Assembly (NCBI GenBank): GCA_034429695.1
Contig: DAOUGC010000227.1
Span: 1-12,510, forward strand
Length of the DNA stretch: 12,510 nt
DNA from: DAOUGC01 sp034429695
Lineage (GTDB): Bacteria; Chloroflexota; Anaerolineae; Anaerolineales; Anaerolineaceae
Direction of reading: 5' to 3'
A model generated the notes under the pieces. That model was given only the letters and a program-made list of their open reading frames with translations. It was not told the DNA's origin and did not search any database. Positions within the stretch are counted from its first letter, which is position 1. Every line of letters begins with the position of its first letter. This document shows, piece after piece, positions 5,884-12,510 of this stretch. The position numbers and the translations under genes are program-made.

Positions 5884-7587
5884 ATGGAGAGAACTGTTCC
5901 CAGCACGGCTACCGAAGAAATCGACCTGTACCTGCGCACCATTTATTCGCTTTTGCGCTCGACAACCGAGATCCAGATTCGCACCCTCGAGGAAGTTCAC
6001 GCCGGAACCAACTCATCCCTGCACCCCGAGGCGCGCAGCCAGGCGCCTGATATATCGGCGTTCATCTACGCCCTCACCCGCCTGCCTGCATGCATGCCCG
6101 ATGTTCATTCGGTTCTGCTTGGGCAGAGTGAAGGTGTGTTCCGGGAGCACGGTTATGCCAATATTGAGAGCTGGCAACCGGTCACCGCCCGCGCACGTCG
6201 GCGACGATGTTATTTTGATGGCAAATCCTCACTGGCATGTTTCATCGCCAGCCGCTCCGATATTGATGACGTGGTTCCAAACCTGACCGCATATCAGCTT
6301 GAGTGGAATAAATTTCACACCCTGCTTCAACGCTGCCCGCCCGCCCTGCTGCGCCGCGTGGATGAGGACACCGCCTGCTTTGCAGAGCTTGCCGATTACG
6401 CCGCGATGAGTGTTGAGGATTTGCGCCGGTTGCAAAGCGTGGTGGGCGACGGTTTTGAGAACATGCTCAAACGCATGGCACAAAAACGCTGCAACTTCCA
6501 CCTGCGCCTGCTGGAAGGCTCGCTTACTGAATATGCTCGCGCCACGCGCATGTGGATGGACAACATCATGCGCTCCTGTCCGGACCTTGCCACCCGGCCG
6601 ATCTATTTTGTCTCCTCCAATACCCATAGTCTGGCAAACCTGGTCACCGGTTTTGCGCTGCAGGTGGAGGATGAACTGGCAGCTTACATAAATAATCAAG
6701 CGGGGGGTGACCTGGCTGAAGAATGGCAAAACATTCAGGCAAGCAATGATCACGGCAGCCGCAGCAACTTCCTGTACTATGTGCTCAAAAAATACCAGTC
6801 CACGCCAGAAGGCGAGGGGTTGATCGAACGCCAGTTGCAATGGGAACGCGAACACGGCATCACGCGCATTCCATCGGGGCACACCTTTGATATTGACGCG
6901 CAGGTGATCGACCTGGCGCAACTGGATACCCGCAACCTGGATCCGCGCCTGGCAGACGGCGGGCTGGCGTTCCTCAAGCGCAGCGACGCCATGATCCTGA
7001 ATATTGATTACCCCCTGGGGCTGGCCGCCTACAATGTGCTCGCCAAGGTGGTGGAATATGTTGACAGCGTACTGGGCGTCTATGTGATGGGTAAAGCCGC
7101 CAGCCTGAACGGTGTAATGGGCGACGTGATGATCCCCAATGTGGTGCACGATGAGCACTCCACCAACACCTACCTGTTTCAGAATGCCTTTTCCGCTGCC
7201 GACGTTGCCCCCTATCTGGTGTATGGAACCGTGCTGGACAACCAGAAGGCAGTCAGCGTACTGGGGACCTTCCTGCAGAACGCGCGCATCATGGATATTT
7301 TCTATCGCGAAGGCTACACCGACTTCGAGATGGAAGCCGGACCCTACCTGAGCGCGATCTACGAGATGGTGCGTCCCAAACGCCATCCATACAACGAGGT
7401 AATCACGCTGTACAATGCCCCGCTGGATCTGGGCGTGCTGCACTATGTGTCTGACACCCCGCTGAGCAAGGGCAAGAACCTGGGCGCCGGCACCATGAGC
7501 TATTTCGGCATGGATTCCACCTATGCCTGCTCACTGGCAATTGCCAGAAGAATAGTATTTAATGAAAAGAAGCGAATTGGCAAATAG
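5884..7587 (+). CDS. Uncharacterised 567-residue protein with nucleosidase/phosphorylase-like C-terminal motifs
   Basis: I do not recognise an assigned function; I vaguely recall relatives filed as a DUF family (possibly DUF6909). There is no signal peptide or membrane segment. The N-terminal part, to about residue 330, looks mainly helical and has a conserved-looking block with YFDGKSSLACFIASRSDIDD (110-129) and TAYQLEWNKFH. The C-terminal part has, in order, GKAASLNGVMGDVMIP (403-418), FEMEAGPYLSAIY (481-493) and HYVSDTPLSKGKNLG (520-534). This order, a Gly-rich loop with GDVxIP, then MEMEA-like, then VSD, is that of the nucleoside phosphorylase superfamily; VSDxPL is closest to AMP nucleosidase. 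The function is therefore inferred only. The ATG at 5884 follows AGGGTGG by five bases; a GTG at 5875 lies within that site. It stands alone between two terminators. Confidence 0.85.
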   Translation: MERTVPSTATEEIDLYLRTIYSLLRSTTEIQIRTLEEVHAGTNSSLHPEARSQAPDISAFIYALTRLPACMPDVHSVLLGQSEGVFREHGYANIESWQPVTARARRRRCYFDGKSSLACFIASRSDIDDVVPNLTAYQLEWNKFHTLLQRCPPALLRRVDEDTACFAELADYAAMSVEDLRRLQSVVGDGFENMLKRMAQKRCNFHLRLLEGSLTEYARATRMWMDNIMRSCPDLATRPIYFVSSNTHSLANLVTGFALQVEDELAAYINNQAGGDLAEEWQNIQASNDHGSRSNFLYYVLKKYQSTPEGEGLIERQLQWEREHGITRIPSGHTFDIDAQVIDLAQLDTRNLDPRLADGGLAFLKRSDAMILNIDYPLGLAAYNVLAKVVEYVDSVLGVYVMGKAASLNGVMGDVMIPNVVHDEHSTNTYLFQNAFSAADVAPYLVYGTVLDNQKAVSVLGTFLQNARIMDIFYREGYTDFEMEAGPYLSAIYEMVRPKRHPYNEVITLYNAPLDLGVLHYVSDTPLSKGKNLGAGTMSYFGMDSTYACSLAIARRIVFNEKKRIGK

Positions 7588-7612
7588 CCATCCAGAGCAA
7601 CCTGATGGAATC

Positions 7613-7650
7613 AAAAAGGGACACGGCTCTTTGAACCGTGTCCCTATTAA
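7613..7650 (-). terminator. Strong terminator after valS, probably bidirectional
   Basis: AGGGACACGG (7617-7626) and CCGTGTCCCT (7636-7645) form a perfect 10-bp stem with a nine-base loop. On the minus strand it is followed by TTTTT, 13-18 bases beyond the valS stop. On the plus strand it is followed by the weaker TATTAATAA, so it may also stop the upstream plus-strand gene, which ends at 7587. Confidence 0.85.
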
Positions 7651-7662
7651 TAATCAGTAACC

Positions 7663-10353
7663 TTATCCCAGTTGTTCGCGCAAACGCGCAGCAGTCTCCT
7701 GGAAAGCCGCCAGCTTCTGGCGTTCCTTGTCCACCACCGCGGCGGGTGCTTTTTCGGCAAAGGAGCTGCCCAGCAGTTTCTCCAACCGCTCGATCTGGCT
7801 TTCCACCTCAGTCAGCTCCTTCTGCAGGCGGGCGCGCTCGGCTTCCATATCCACCGCGCCTTCCAGCGGCAGGAAGACCTCAACCCCCTGCACCACCACC
7901 GATAATGCGTTGGCGGGTTTTTCCTCCAGCACCGTCACAAACTGAACCTGCTCAGGGTCAAGGTGCGCCAGCACGCACAGTGTGCGCGCGTTTGCCTGCA
8001 ACAGCGGCATTCGCTCGCCCGCGGCGATCACAGCCGGAACCAGCTTGCCGGCGGTCACCTTCTTTTCAGTGCGCAGGTTGCGAATGGAGCGGATCACGTC
8101 CTGCAGCAGGCTGAACTCAGTGATCCTGCCGTCCTCCCAGCCTTCCGGCTGGCGCCGTTCGGGGAAGCGCGCCAGCATCAGCGCCTGCTCCCAGCCGCCC
8201 TGCGGTGAGAAGGCATCCGAATGCTCCGTGCAGGCCTGTTTCAGGTGACCCCACAACTCCTCGGTCACAAACGGAGTGAAGGGGTGCAGCAGGCGCAGGC
8301 AGGCATCCAGCACCTTCACCAGGGTCTGCGCGGTATAAAATGCGCGGTCGCCGCCCTCAGCCATCTGCAGCTTGGCGATCTCCAGATACCAGTCGGCAAA
8401 ATCAGCCCAGAAGAAATCATAGATCTGGCGTCCGGCTTCGCCGTACTGATATGCCGTGAACAGGCGCTCAACCTCGGTGATCAATGCCTGCAGCCGCGCC
8501 CAGATCCACGAATCCGCCAGCGTCCATTGCGGCGCGCCCTGTGCCTCGCGCGGGGCATTCGCCAGTGTACCGATCACAAAGCGCCCGGCGTTCCAGATCT
8601 TGTTGGCAAAATTGCGGTTGGCTTCCACCTTTTTTACCGACAAATTCATGTCGTTGCCCGGAGTGGAACCCACCAGCAGGGTAAAGCGCAGCGCATCGGT
8701 GCCGAGTTCATCCATCACACCCAGCGGGTCGATCACATTGCCCTTGCTCTTGGACATCTTCTGCCCGTGCTCGTCACGGATCAGACCGTGCAGGTAAACG
8801 GTATGGAAAGGCGGCTTGCCGGTGAACTCGATGCCGTCCATGATCATGCGCGCCACCCAGAAGAACAGGATGTCGTAACCGGTCTCAAGCACCGAGGTGG
8901 GATAGAAGTACTTGTAATCGGGGGTCTCATCAGGCCAGCCAAGCGTTGAGAAGGGCCACAGACCGGATGAGAACCAGGTATCCAGCACGTCAGGGTCCTG
9001 CTGCAGCGAATGGGAACCACATTTCGGACAGGTCGTGGGGTCCTCCCGTGAGACGATCATCTCGCCGCACTCACAGTACCAGACCGGTATGCGGTGCCCC
9101 CACCACAACTGCCGGCTGATGCACCAGTCCTGAATGTTCTCCAGCCAGTTATAGTAAACGCGGGTAAAGCGCTCTGGCACAATGCGGATCTCCCCGCTGC
9201 GCACGGCATCCAGCGCGGCTTCGGCAAGCGGCTGGATGCGCACAAACCACTGTGTGGACACCATCGGCTCCACCAGTTCACCGCCGCGCTGACTGCGCGG
9301 GATGCTGGTTTTGTAGGGTTCTTCCTTGATCACCAGGTCCTGCTCGCGCATGTCAGCCCACAGTTTCTTGCGCGCTTCAAAGCGATCCATGCCCTGGTAC
9401 GGTCCACCGTTGGCATTGATGCGCGCCTCTTCGTCCAGCACCGAAATGATCTCCAATCCGTGCTGCTGCCCGATCTCATAGTCGTGTGGGTCGTGCGCCG
9501 GGGTGATCTTCAATGCGCCGGTTCCGAAAGCGCGGTCCACGTACTCGTCGGCAATCACCGGGATGCGCCGATTGAGAATGGGAACCACCACCTGTTTGCC
9601 GATGAAGCGTGCGTAACGCTCATCCTCGGGGTGTACCGCCACAGCGGTATCGCCCAAAATGGTCTCAGGTCGCACGGTTGCCACCGGGATGTATTCATCA
9701 CTGTCCGCCAGACGGTACTTGAAGTAGTACAGGGTGACGGTTTCTTCCGAATATTCCACTTCGAGGTCTGAAACAGCGGTCTTAAGCCCCGGCGACCAGT
9801 TGATCAGGCGCGGGCCGCGGTAGATCAAGCCCTTTTCGTACAGGCGCACAAAAGCCTCGCGCACCGCTCGCGACAAACCTGCGTCCAGCGTAAAGCGCTC
9901 ACGGGTCCAGTCGCAGCTTGCGCCCAACCGCCGAATTTGACGGGTGATGATACCGCCGTATTTTTCCTTCCATTGCCAGGTGCGGCGCACAAATTCATCC
10001 CGCCCCAGTTGTTCACGGCGCAGGCCCTCTTTTTGCAAAGCGCGTTCCACCTGCAGTTGCGTGGCAATACCGGCATGATCGCTGCCCGGAACCCACAGCG
10101 CAGGCACGCCCTTCATGCGGTGATAGCGGATCATCAGGTCTTCCATGGAAACGAACATGGCGTGGCCCAGGTGCAGCTCACCGGTTACGTTGGGCGGCGG
10201 GATGGAGATCACAAAAGGTTTGCGCTCGGGGTTGTGACCAGGCAGATTGGGGTCGTTATCCGGCCTGAAAAAGCCGCTGCTCTCCCACCACTCGTACAGG
10301 CGTTGCTCAGTGCTGTTGAAATCATATGTCTTTGGCAGTTCGTGTGCGGGCAT
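7663..10353 (-). CDS. valS: Valyl-tRNA synthetase, bacterial type
   Basis: Class I synthetase charging tRNA-Val, 896 residues, a normal length. Landmarks in order: HLGH at 61-64 after PPPNVTGEL; the WVPGSDHAGIATQ segment (87-99) typical of ValRS; the CP1 editing domain with TVRPETILGDTAVAV (226-240) and GTGALKITPAHDPHDYE (277-293); WCISRQLWWGHRIPVW (410-425); a zinc-ribbon-like pair CECG and CPKCG (428-446); DTWFSSGLWPFS; and KMSKSKGN at 532-539. The last 60 or so residues form the coiled-coil arm usual for bacterial ValRS. The ATG at 10353 follows GGAG by eight bases; a TTG one codon earlier is a weaker choice. It is the last gene of a probable operon, 42 bp after the hydrolase gene, and is followed by a strong terminator. 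A second, different valS lies upstream in the same unit. Confidence 0.97.
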   Translation of the reverse strand: MPAHELPKTYDFNSTEQRLYEWWESSGFFRPDNDPNLPGHNPERKPFVISIPPPNVTGELHLGHAMFVSMEDLMIRYHRMKGVPALWVPGSDHAGIATQLQVERALQKEGLRREQLGRDEFVRRTWQWKEKYGGIITRQIRRLGASCDWTRERFTLDAGLSRAVREAFVRLYEKGLIYRGPRLINWSPGLKTAVSDLEVEYSEETVTLYYFKYRLADSDEYIPVATVRPETILGDTAVAVHPEDERYARFIGKQVVVPILNRRIPVIADEYVDRAFGTGALKITPAHDPHDYEIGQQHGLEIISVLDEEARINANGGPYQGMDRFEARKKLWADMREQDLVIKEEPYKTSIPRSQRGGELVEPMVSTQWFVRIQPLAEAALDAVRSGEIRIVPERFTRVYYNWLENIQDWCISRQLWWGHRIPVWYCECGEMIVSREDPTTCPKCGSHSLQQDPDVLDTWFSSGLWPFSTLGWPDETPDYKYFYPTSVLETGYDILFFWVARMIMDGIEFTGKPPFHTVYLHGLIRDEHGQKMSKSKGNVIDPLGVMDELGTDALRFTLLVGSTPGNDMNLSVKKVEANRNFANKIWNAGRFVIGTLANAPREAQGAPQWTLADSWIWARLQALITEVERLFTAYQYGEAGRQIYDFFWADFADWYLEIAKLQMAEGGDRAFYTAQTLVKVLDACLRLLHPFTPFVTEELWGHLKQACTEHSDAFSPQGGWEQALMLARFPERRQPEGWEDGRITEFSLLQDVIRSIRNLRTEKKVTAGKLVPAVIAAGERMPLLQANARTLCVLAHLDPEQVQFVTVLEEKPANALSVVVQGVEVFLPLEGAVDMEAERARLQKELTEVESQIERLEKLLGSSFAEKAPAAVVDKERQKLAAFQETAARLREQLG

Positions 10354-10395
10354 CAATCCATCTCCAATGGGGAATAAGTTCGTTCGCAGGAACGG

Positions 10396-11355
10396 TTATG
10401 ATGTCAATAATCCAAGCCAGCCGGGCAGGCGCTGGCAAAAATCACGTGGGAATTCGTGGGCAATGCCTTGAGCAAACAGGTATTCGTGCCGGGTCTCAGC
10501 GCGGGTGAGGAACTCATCCATGCGGACTGCAGAAGGCAGCAAACGGTCATTTTCGCCACCCACCACAACCGCTCGCAGGGTCTTCAATGCAGGCAGTGAT
10601 AAACGTTTGTCCAGATCAACATCGAGCGGCACGTATGGACATACCGAAATGAACCCGGCGCACGGGAGCACCTGTCGCATGGCAAGGTCGCACACCAGCC
10701 AGCCGCTTTGCGAAAAACCACCCAGCACCACCCGGTCGGTGTCCACGGCGTATTCCCGGGTCAGTTCATCAAAATGTTGTCTGACTTCACGGGCTGCCAG
10801 CTCAAAGTCGTTCCAGGCATAGCGTCCTGTACTGATGATCTGCGACGAGCCCAGCAGTACCACGCGCCAGCCCGGTTGCGTGGCATGGCGCCATTCTTCC
10901 TCGTTGGAATGAAGGTTGCCGCCGTGACCGTGCATGGCAATGATTAACGGGGCAAAACAGGCGGGATTTTCCGGTTCAAGGACCAAACGGGTGGGGCGGG
11001 AATTTTTTAATGCTTCAGCATGCTGCTGTTCGCACACCTCGACCAATTGTCGAAAATCGGAACGATTCTTGATGCTGTCCAGGTCCGTGTCACCCAGCAA
11101 CATGCCTGCCGACCACCAGATCCCGCGTTCCACTGCCTGCCTGAAGACCTTCAGCGCGCGTTCGGGTTGACCGGTAAGCGCAAACATGCACATGCGCCAA
11201 TTTTCAATGCTTCCAGCTTCCTGCGGGAACTGGCTGGAATGTTGCTCAATGTAAGCCAGAGAATCAGCGTATTGCTGCTGAAAGTACAGACTCATTGCCT
11301 GGGTACGGAAATTCGCCCAGGTTAATGGAGAATCTGACATTTCTGTTCCAACCAT
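10396..11355 (-). CDS. Alpha/beta hydrolase (phospholipase/carboxylesterase-like) with N-terminal helical repeats
   Basis: A 319-residue predicted cytoplasmic hydrolase. Residues 12-115 are helical and look like two or three TPR-type repeats (LYFQQQYADSLAYIEQ, FALTGQPERALKVFRQAVERG). The hydrolase domain begins near 133. It shows an oxyanion-type HGHGG (142-146), a nucleophile elbow GGFSQSG with Ser215, Asp270 in GGENDRLLP and His300 in QGIAHEFP, a full Ser-Asp-His triad. The elbow reads GFSQS where GFSQG is usual. The closest family is the carboxylesterase/phospholipase group; the substrate is unknown. The ATG at 11355 has AGGGAGG a few bases upstream; a TTG at 11376 would overlap the preceding gene and is less likely. 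It lies 17 bp after one valS and 42 bp before another, so all three are probably co-transcribed. Confidence 0.85.
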   Translation of the reverse strand: MVGTEMSDSPLTWANFRTQAMSLYFQQQYADSLAYIEQHSSQFPQEAGSIENWRMCMFALTGQPERALKVFRQAVERGIWWSAGMLLGDTDLDSIKNRSDFRQLVEVCEQQHAEALKNSRPTRLVLEPENPACFAPLIIAMHGHGGNLHSNEEEWRHATQPGWRVVLLGSSQIISTGRYAWNDFELAAREVRQHFDELTREYAVDTDRVVLGGFSQSGWLVCDLAMRQVLPCAGFISVCPYVPLDVDLDKRLSLPALKTLRAVVVGGENDRLLPSAVRMDEFLTRAETRHEYLFAQGIAHEFPRDFCQRLPGWLGLLTS

Positions 11356-11372
11356 GTTCCCTCCCTTCGCAA

Positions 11373-12510
11373 TCAATCACTTGCTTTTGAAATGGCAGGA
11401 CACAACCCGCCAATGCCAACTTGAATCGCTGTGTTTTCATCGCAAACCAGGCGCGTCAAGCCATTTTCAAGCTGCGAGACCACCTCCACCTGTAATGCGC
11501 GGGTGATGGAGCACAAATCTGCACCTGCATTCTTCAGGAATTCCGCCAGGGCGGCATCGTTCGCAGCTAATTGTAATCGATCCACTTGCGCACCGAGACT
11601 CTGGTTTTGCTCGCTTTTGTATCTACGCACTGCTGTGGCGATGCTCACCAGCACCTCGCCCTGTTCAGCCACCACCTGTGAATTCAGGAGCGGCTCAACC
11701 TGCGGCCAGGCAGCGGTATGCACTGAGCGGTTACCCTCATGAGCCGCAAACAATTCGCGATAAATCACATCCGTCACGTAGGGCAGGAACGGCGCAAGCA
11801 ATTTGATCACCGTCAGCAACACACTCCGCAGTGTGAATGCTGCCCCACTGTGCCCCGGTGCGGATGGGTCGTACAGGCGTTGCTTTGCCATCTCGATGTA
11901 GTTGTCAGCCAGATCGCGCCAGAAAAAGGCCTCAATTCCGCTCTTTGCCAGGGCATACTCATAACTTTCCATGGCTTGCGTGGTCTGATGGATCAACTGC
12001 TGGCTGCGCGCCAAAATCCATCGGTCTGCCGGACTGAGACCTGGCGGCGTTGAGAGGCCGTCTGGAAGGAACGGCTCGGCAAAACGCGCCACGTTCCACA
12101 GCTTGGTGATCAATTTTGCGCCCATCTGAATGCGCTCCTCACTGATCACGGCATCCTTGCCGGGGCTGGTGGAAGCAGCCCAGTAACGCACCGCGTCAGC
12201 CGAATATTTTTCGATCATTTCCAGCGGGGGCATGGGGCCCCCACCCCGGCTCTTGCTGATCTTGCCCATGCCTTCACCGGCCAGCCCCCAGCCTGAGATC
12301 AGCACGTCCTTCCACGGCAACACGCCAAACTGAAACAGCGATTTGACAATGGTGTAAAAAGCCCAGGTGCGGATAATTTCGTGTGCCTGTGGGCGCAGGC
12401 TCATCGGGAAGGTGCGCTGGTGCAGTTCGCCATCATCCAGCCAGCCAGAGATGATCTGCGGCGAGAGTGAAGAAGTCGCCCAGGTATCCATGACATCCGT
12501 TTCCGGTTCG
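11373..12510 (-). CDS. valS: Valyl-tRNA synthetase, archaeal-like type, 3' part of the gene
   Basis: The frame is open to the window edge, giving 378 residues of the C-terminal half. The segment DVMDTWATSSLSPQI, then LRPQAHEIIRTWAFYT, is the signature of the ValRS group found in archaea and some bacteria, and differs clearly from the DTWFSSGLWPFS of the other valS here. The catalytic loop reads KISKSRGGGP (codons at 12263-12234), with Ile for Met and GGG in place of GN. An anticodon-binding domain follows (ADRWILARSQQLIHQT, then EAFFWRDLADNYIEMAKQRLYD). There is no terminal coiled-coil arm like that in the bacterial type. The N-terminal HIGH motif and editing domain must lie beyond 12510 and cannot be checked. 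IleRS is the nearest alternative, but the MDTWATSS segment argues for ValRS. Its stop is 17 bp before the hydrolase start. Confidence 0.9.
   Translation of the reverse strand, partial: EPETDVMDTWATSSLSPQIISGWLDDGELHQRTFPMSLRPQAHEIIRTWAFYTIVKSLFQFGVLPWKDVLISGWGLAGEGMGKISKSRGGGPMPPLEMIEKYSADAVRYWAASTSPGKDAVISEERIQMGAKLITKLWNVARFAEPFLPDGLSTPPGLSPADRWILARSQQLIHQTTQAMESYEYALAKSGIEAFFWRDLADNYIEMAKQRLYDPSAPGHSGAAFTLRSVLLTVIKLLAPFLPYVTDVIYRELFAAHEGNRSVHTAAWPQVEPLLNSQVVAEQGEVLVSIATAVRRYKSEQNQSLGAQVDRLQLAANDAALAEFLKNAGADLCSITRALQVEVVSQLENGLTRLVCDENTAIQVGIGGLCPAISKASD

Noticed and set aside
6229..7443. Long open frame of about 400 codons on the minus strand opposite the uncharacterised gene
   Set aside because: The plus-strand frame has a ribosome site, conserved-looking motifs and a terminator context; the minus-strand product is rich in His/Gln/Val in the manner of an antisense translation.
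7588..7608. Weak hairpin CCATCCAG/CTGATGG just after the uncharacterised gene
   Set aside because: It has a bulge and no T-run; the stronger stem at 7617-7645 explains termination.
8221..8949. Plus-strand open frames opposite the bacterial-type valS
   Set aside because: They are antisense to well-conserved ValRS domains and show no start signal or family features.
10354..10395. Small hairpin CGTTC-GCAG-GAACG (10381-10394) between the hydrolase and valS as a terminator
   Set aside because: The stem is only 5 bp and no T-run follows on either strand, so read-through into valS is more likely.

Overview
The window is dense bacterial chromosome, GC-rich, with short intergenic gaps (none over about 130 bp). 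The gene content suggests an anaerobe. It combines the end of a membrane-bound (group 4 type) [NiFe]-hydrogenase operon, a bacteriohemerythrin, three large class I aminoacyl-tRNA synthetase genes for branched-chain amino acids, a cation diffusion facilitator and a large poorly characterised protein. From the protein styles my best guess is Chloroflexota, class Anaerolineae, but this is an inference from memory of the families and not proven here.

Layout. (1) 1-1644, plus strand: the 3' part of a hydrogenase operon, with a NuoH/HyfC-type membrane subunit (truncated by the window edge), a two-cluster ferredoxin subunit that starts in an ATGA overlap, and a HycI-type hydrogenase maturation endopeptidase. 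(2) 1680-4482, minus strand: leuS followed after 19 bp by a bacteriohemerythrin; this unit converges on the hydrogenase operon across a probable shared terminator. (3) 4593-5753, plus strand: a zinc/cadmium-type CDF transporter with a duplicated cytoplasmic domain, divergent from leuS and closed by a clear intrinsic terminator. (4) 5884-7587, plus strand: a 567-residue protein of unknown function whose C-terminal half carries motifs like those of AMP nucleosidase and nucleoside phosphorylases. (5) 7663-12510, minus strand: a probable operon of an archaeal-type valS (5' end outside the window), a TPR-plus-alpha/beta-hydrolase protein and a second, bacterial-type valS, ended by a strong hairpin terminator.

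How the parts relate. The three hydrogenase genes work together: two structural subunits of a proton- or sodium-coupled, ferredoxin-linked complex, and the protease that finishes its nickel subunit. The synthetases supply Leu-tRNA and Val-tRNA. The most unusual points are two different ValRS types in one operon with a hydrolase between them, the nucleosidase-like motifs in the uncharacterised protein, the tandem C-terminal domains of the CDF transporter, and a LeuRS that lacks the usual first N-terminal segment. I saw no tRNA, rRNA, CRISPR array or insertion sequence.
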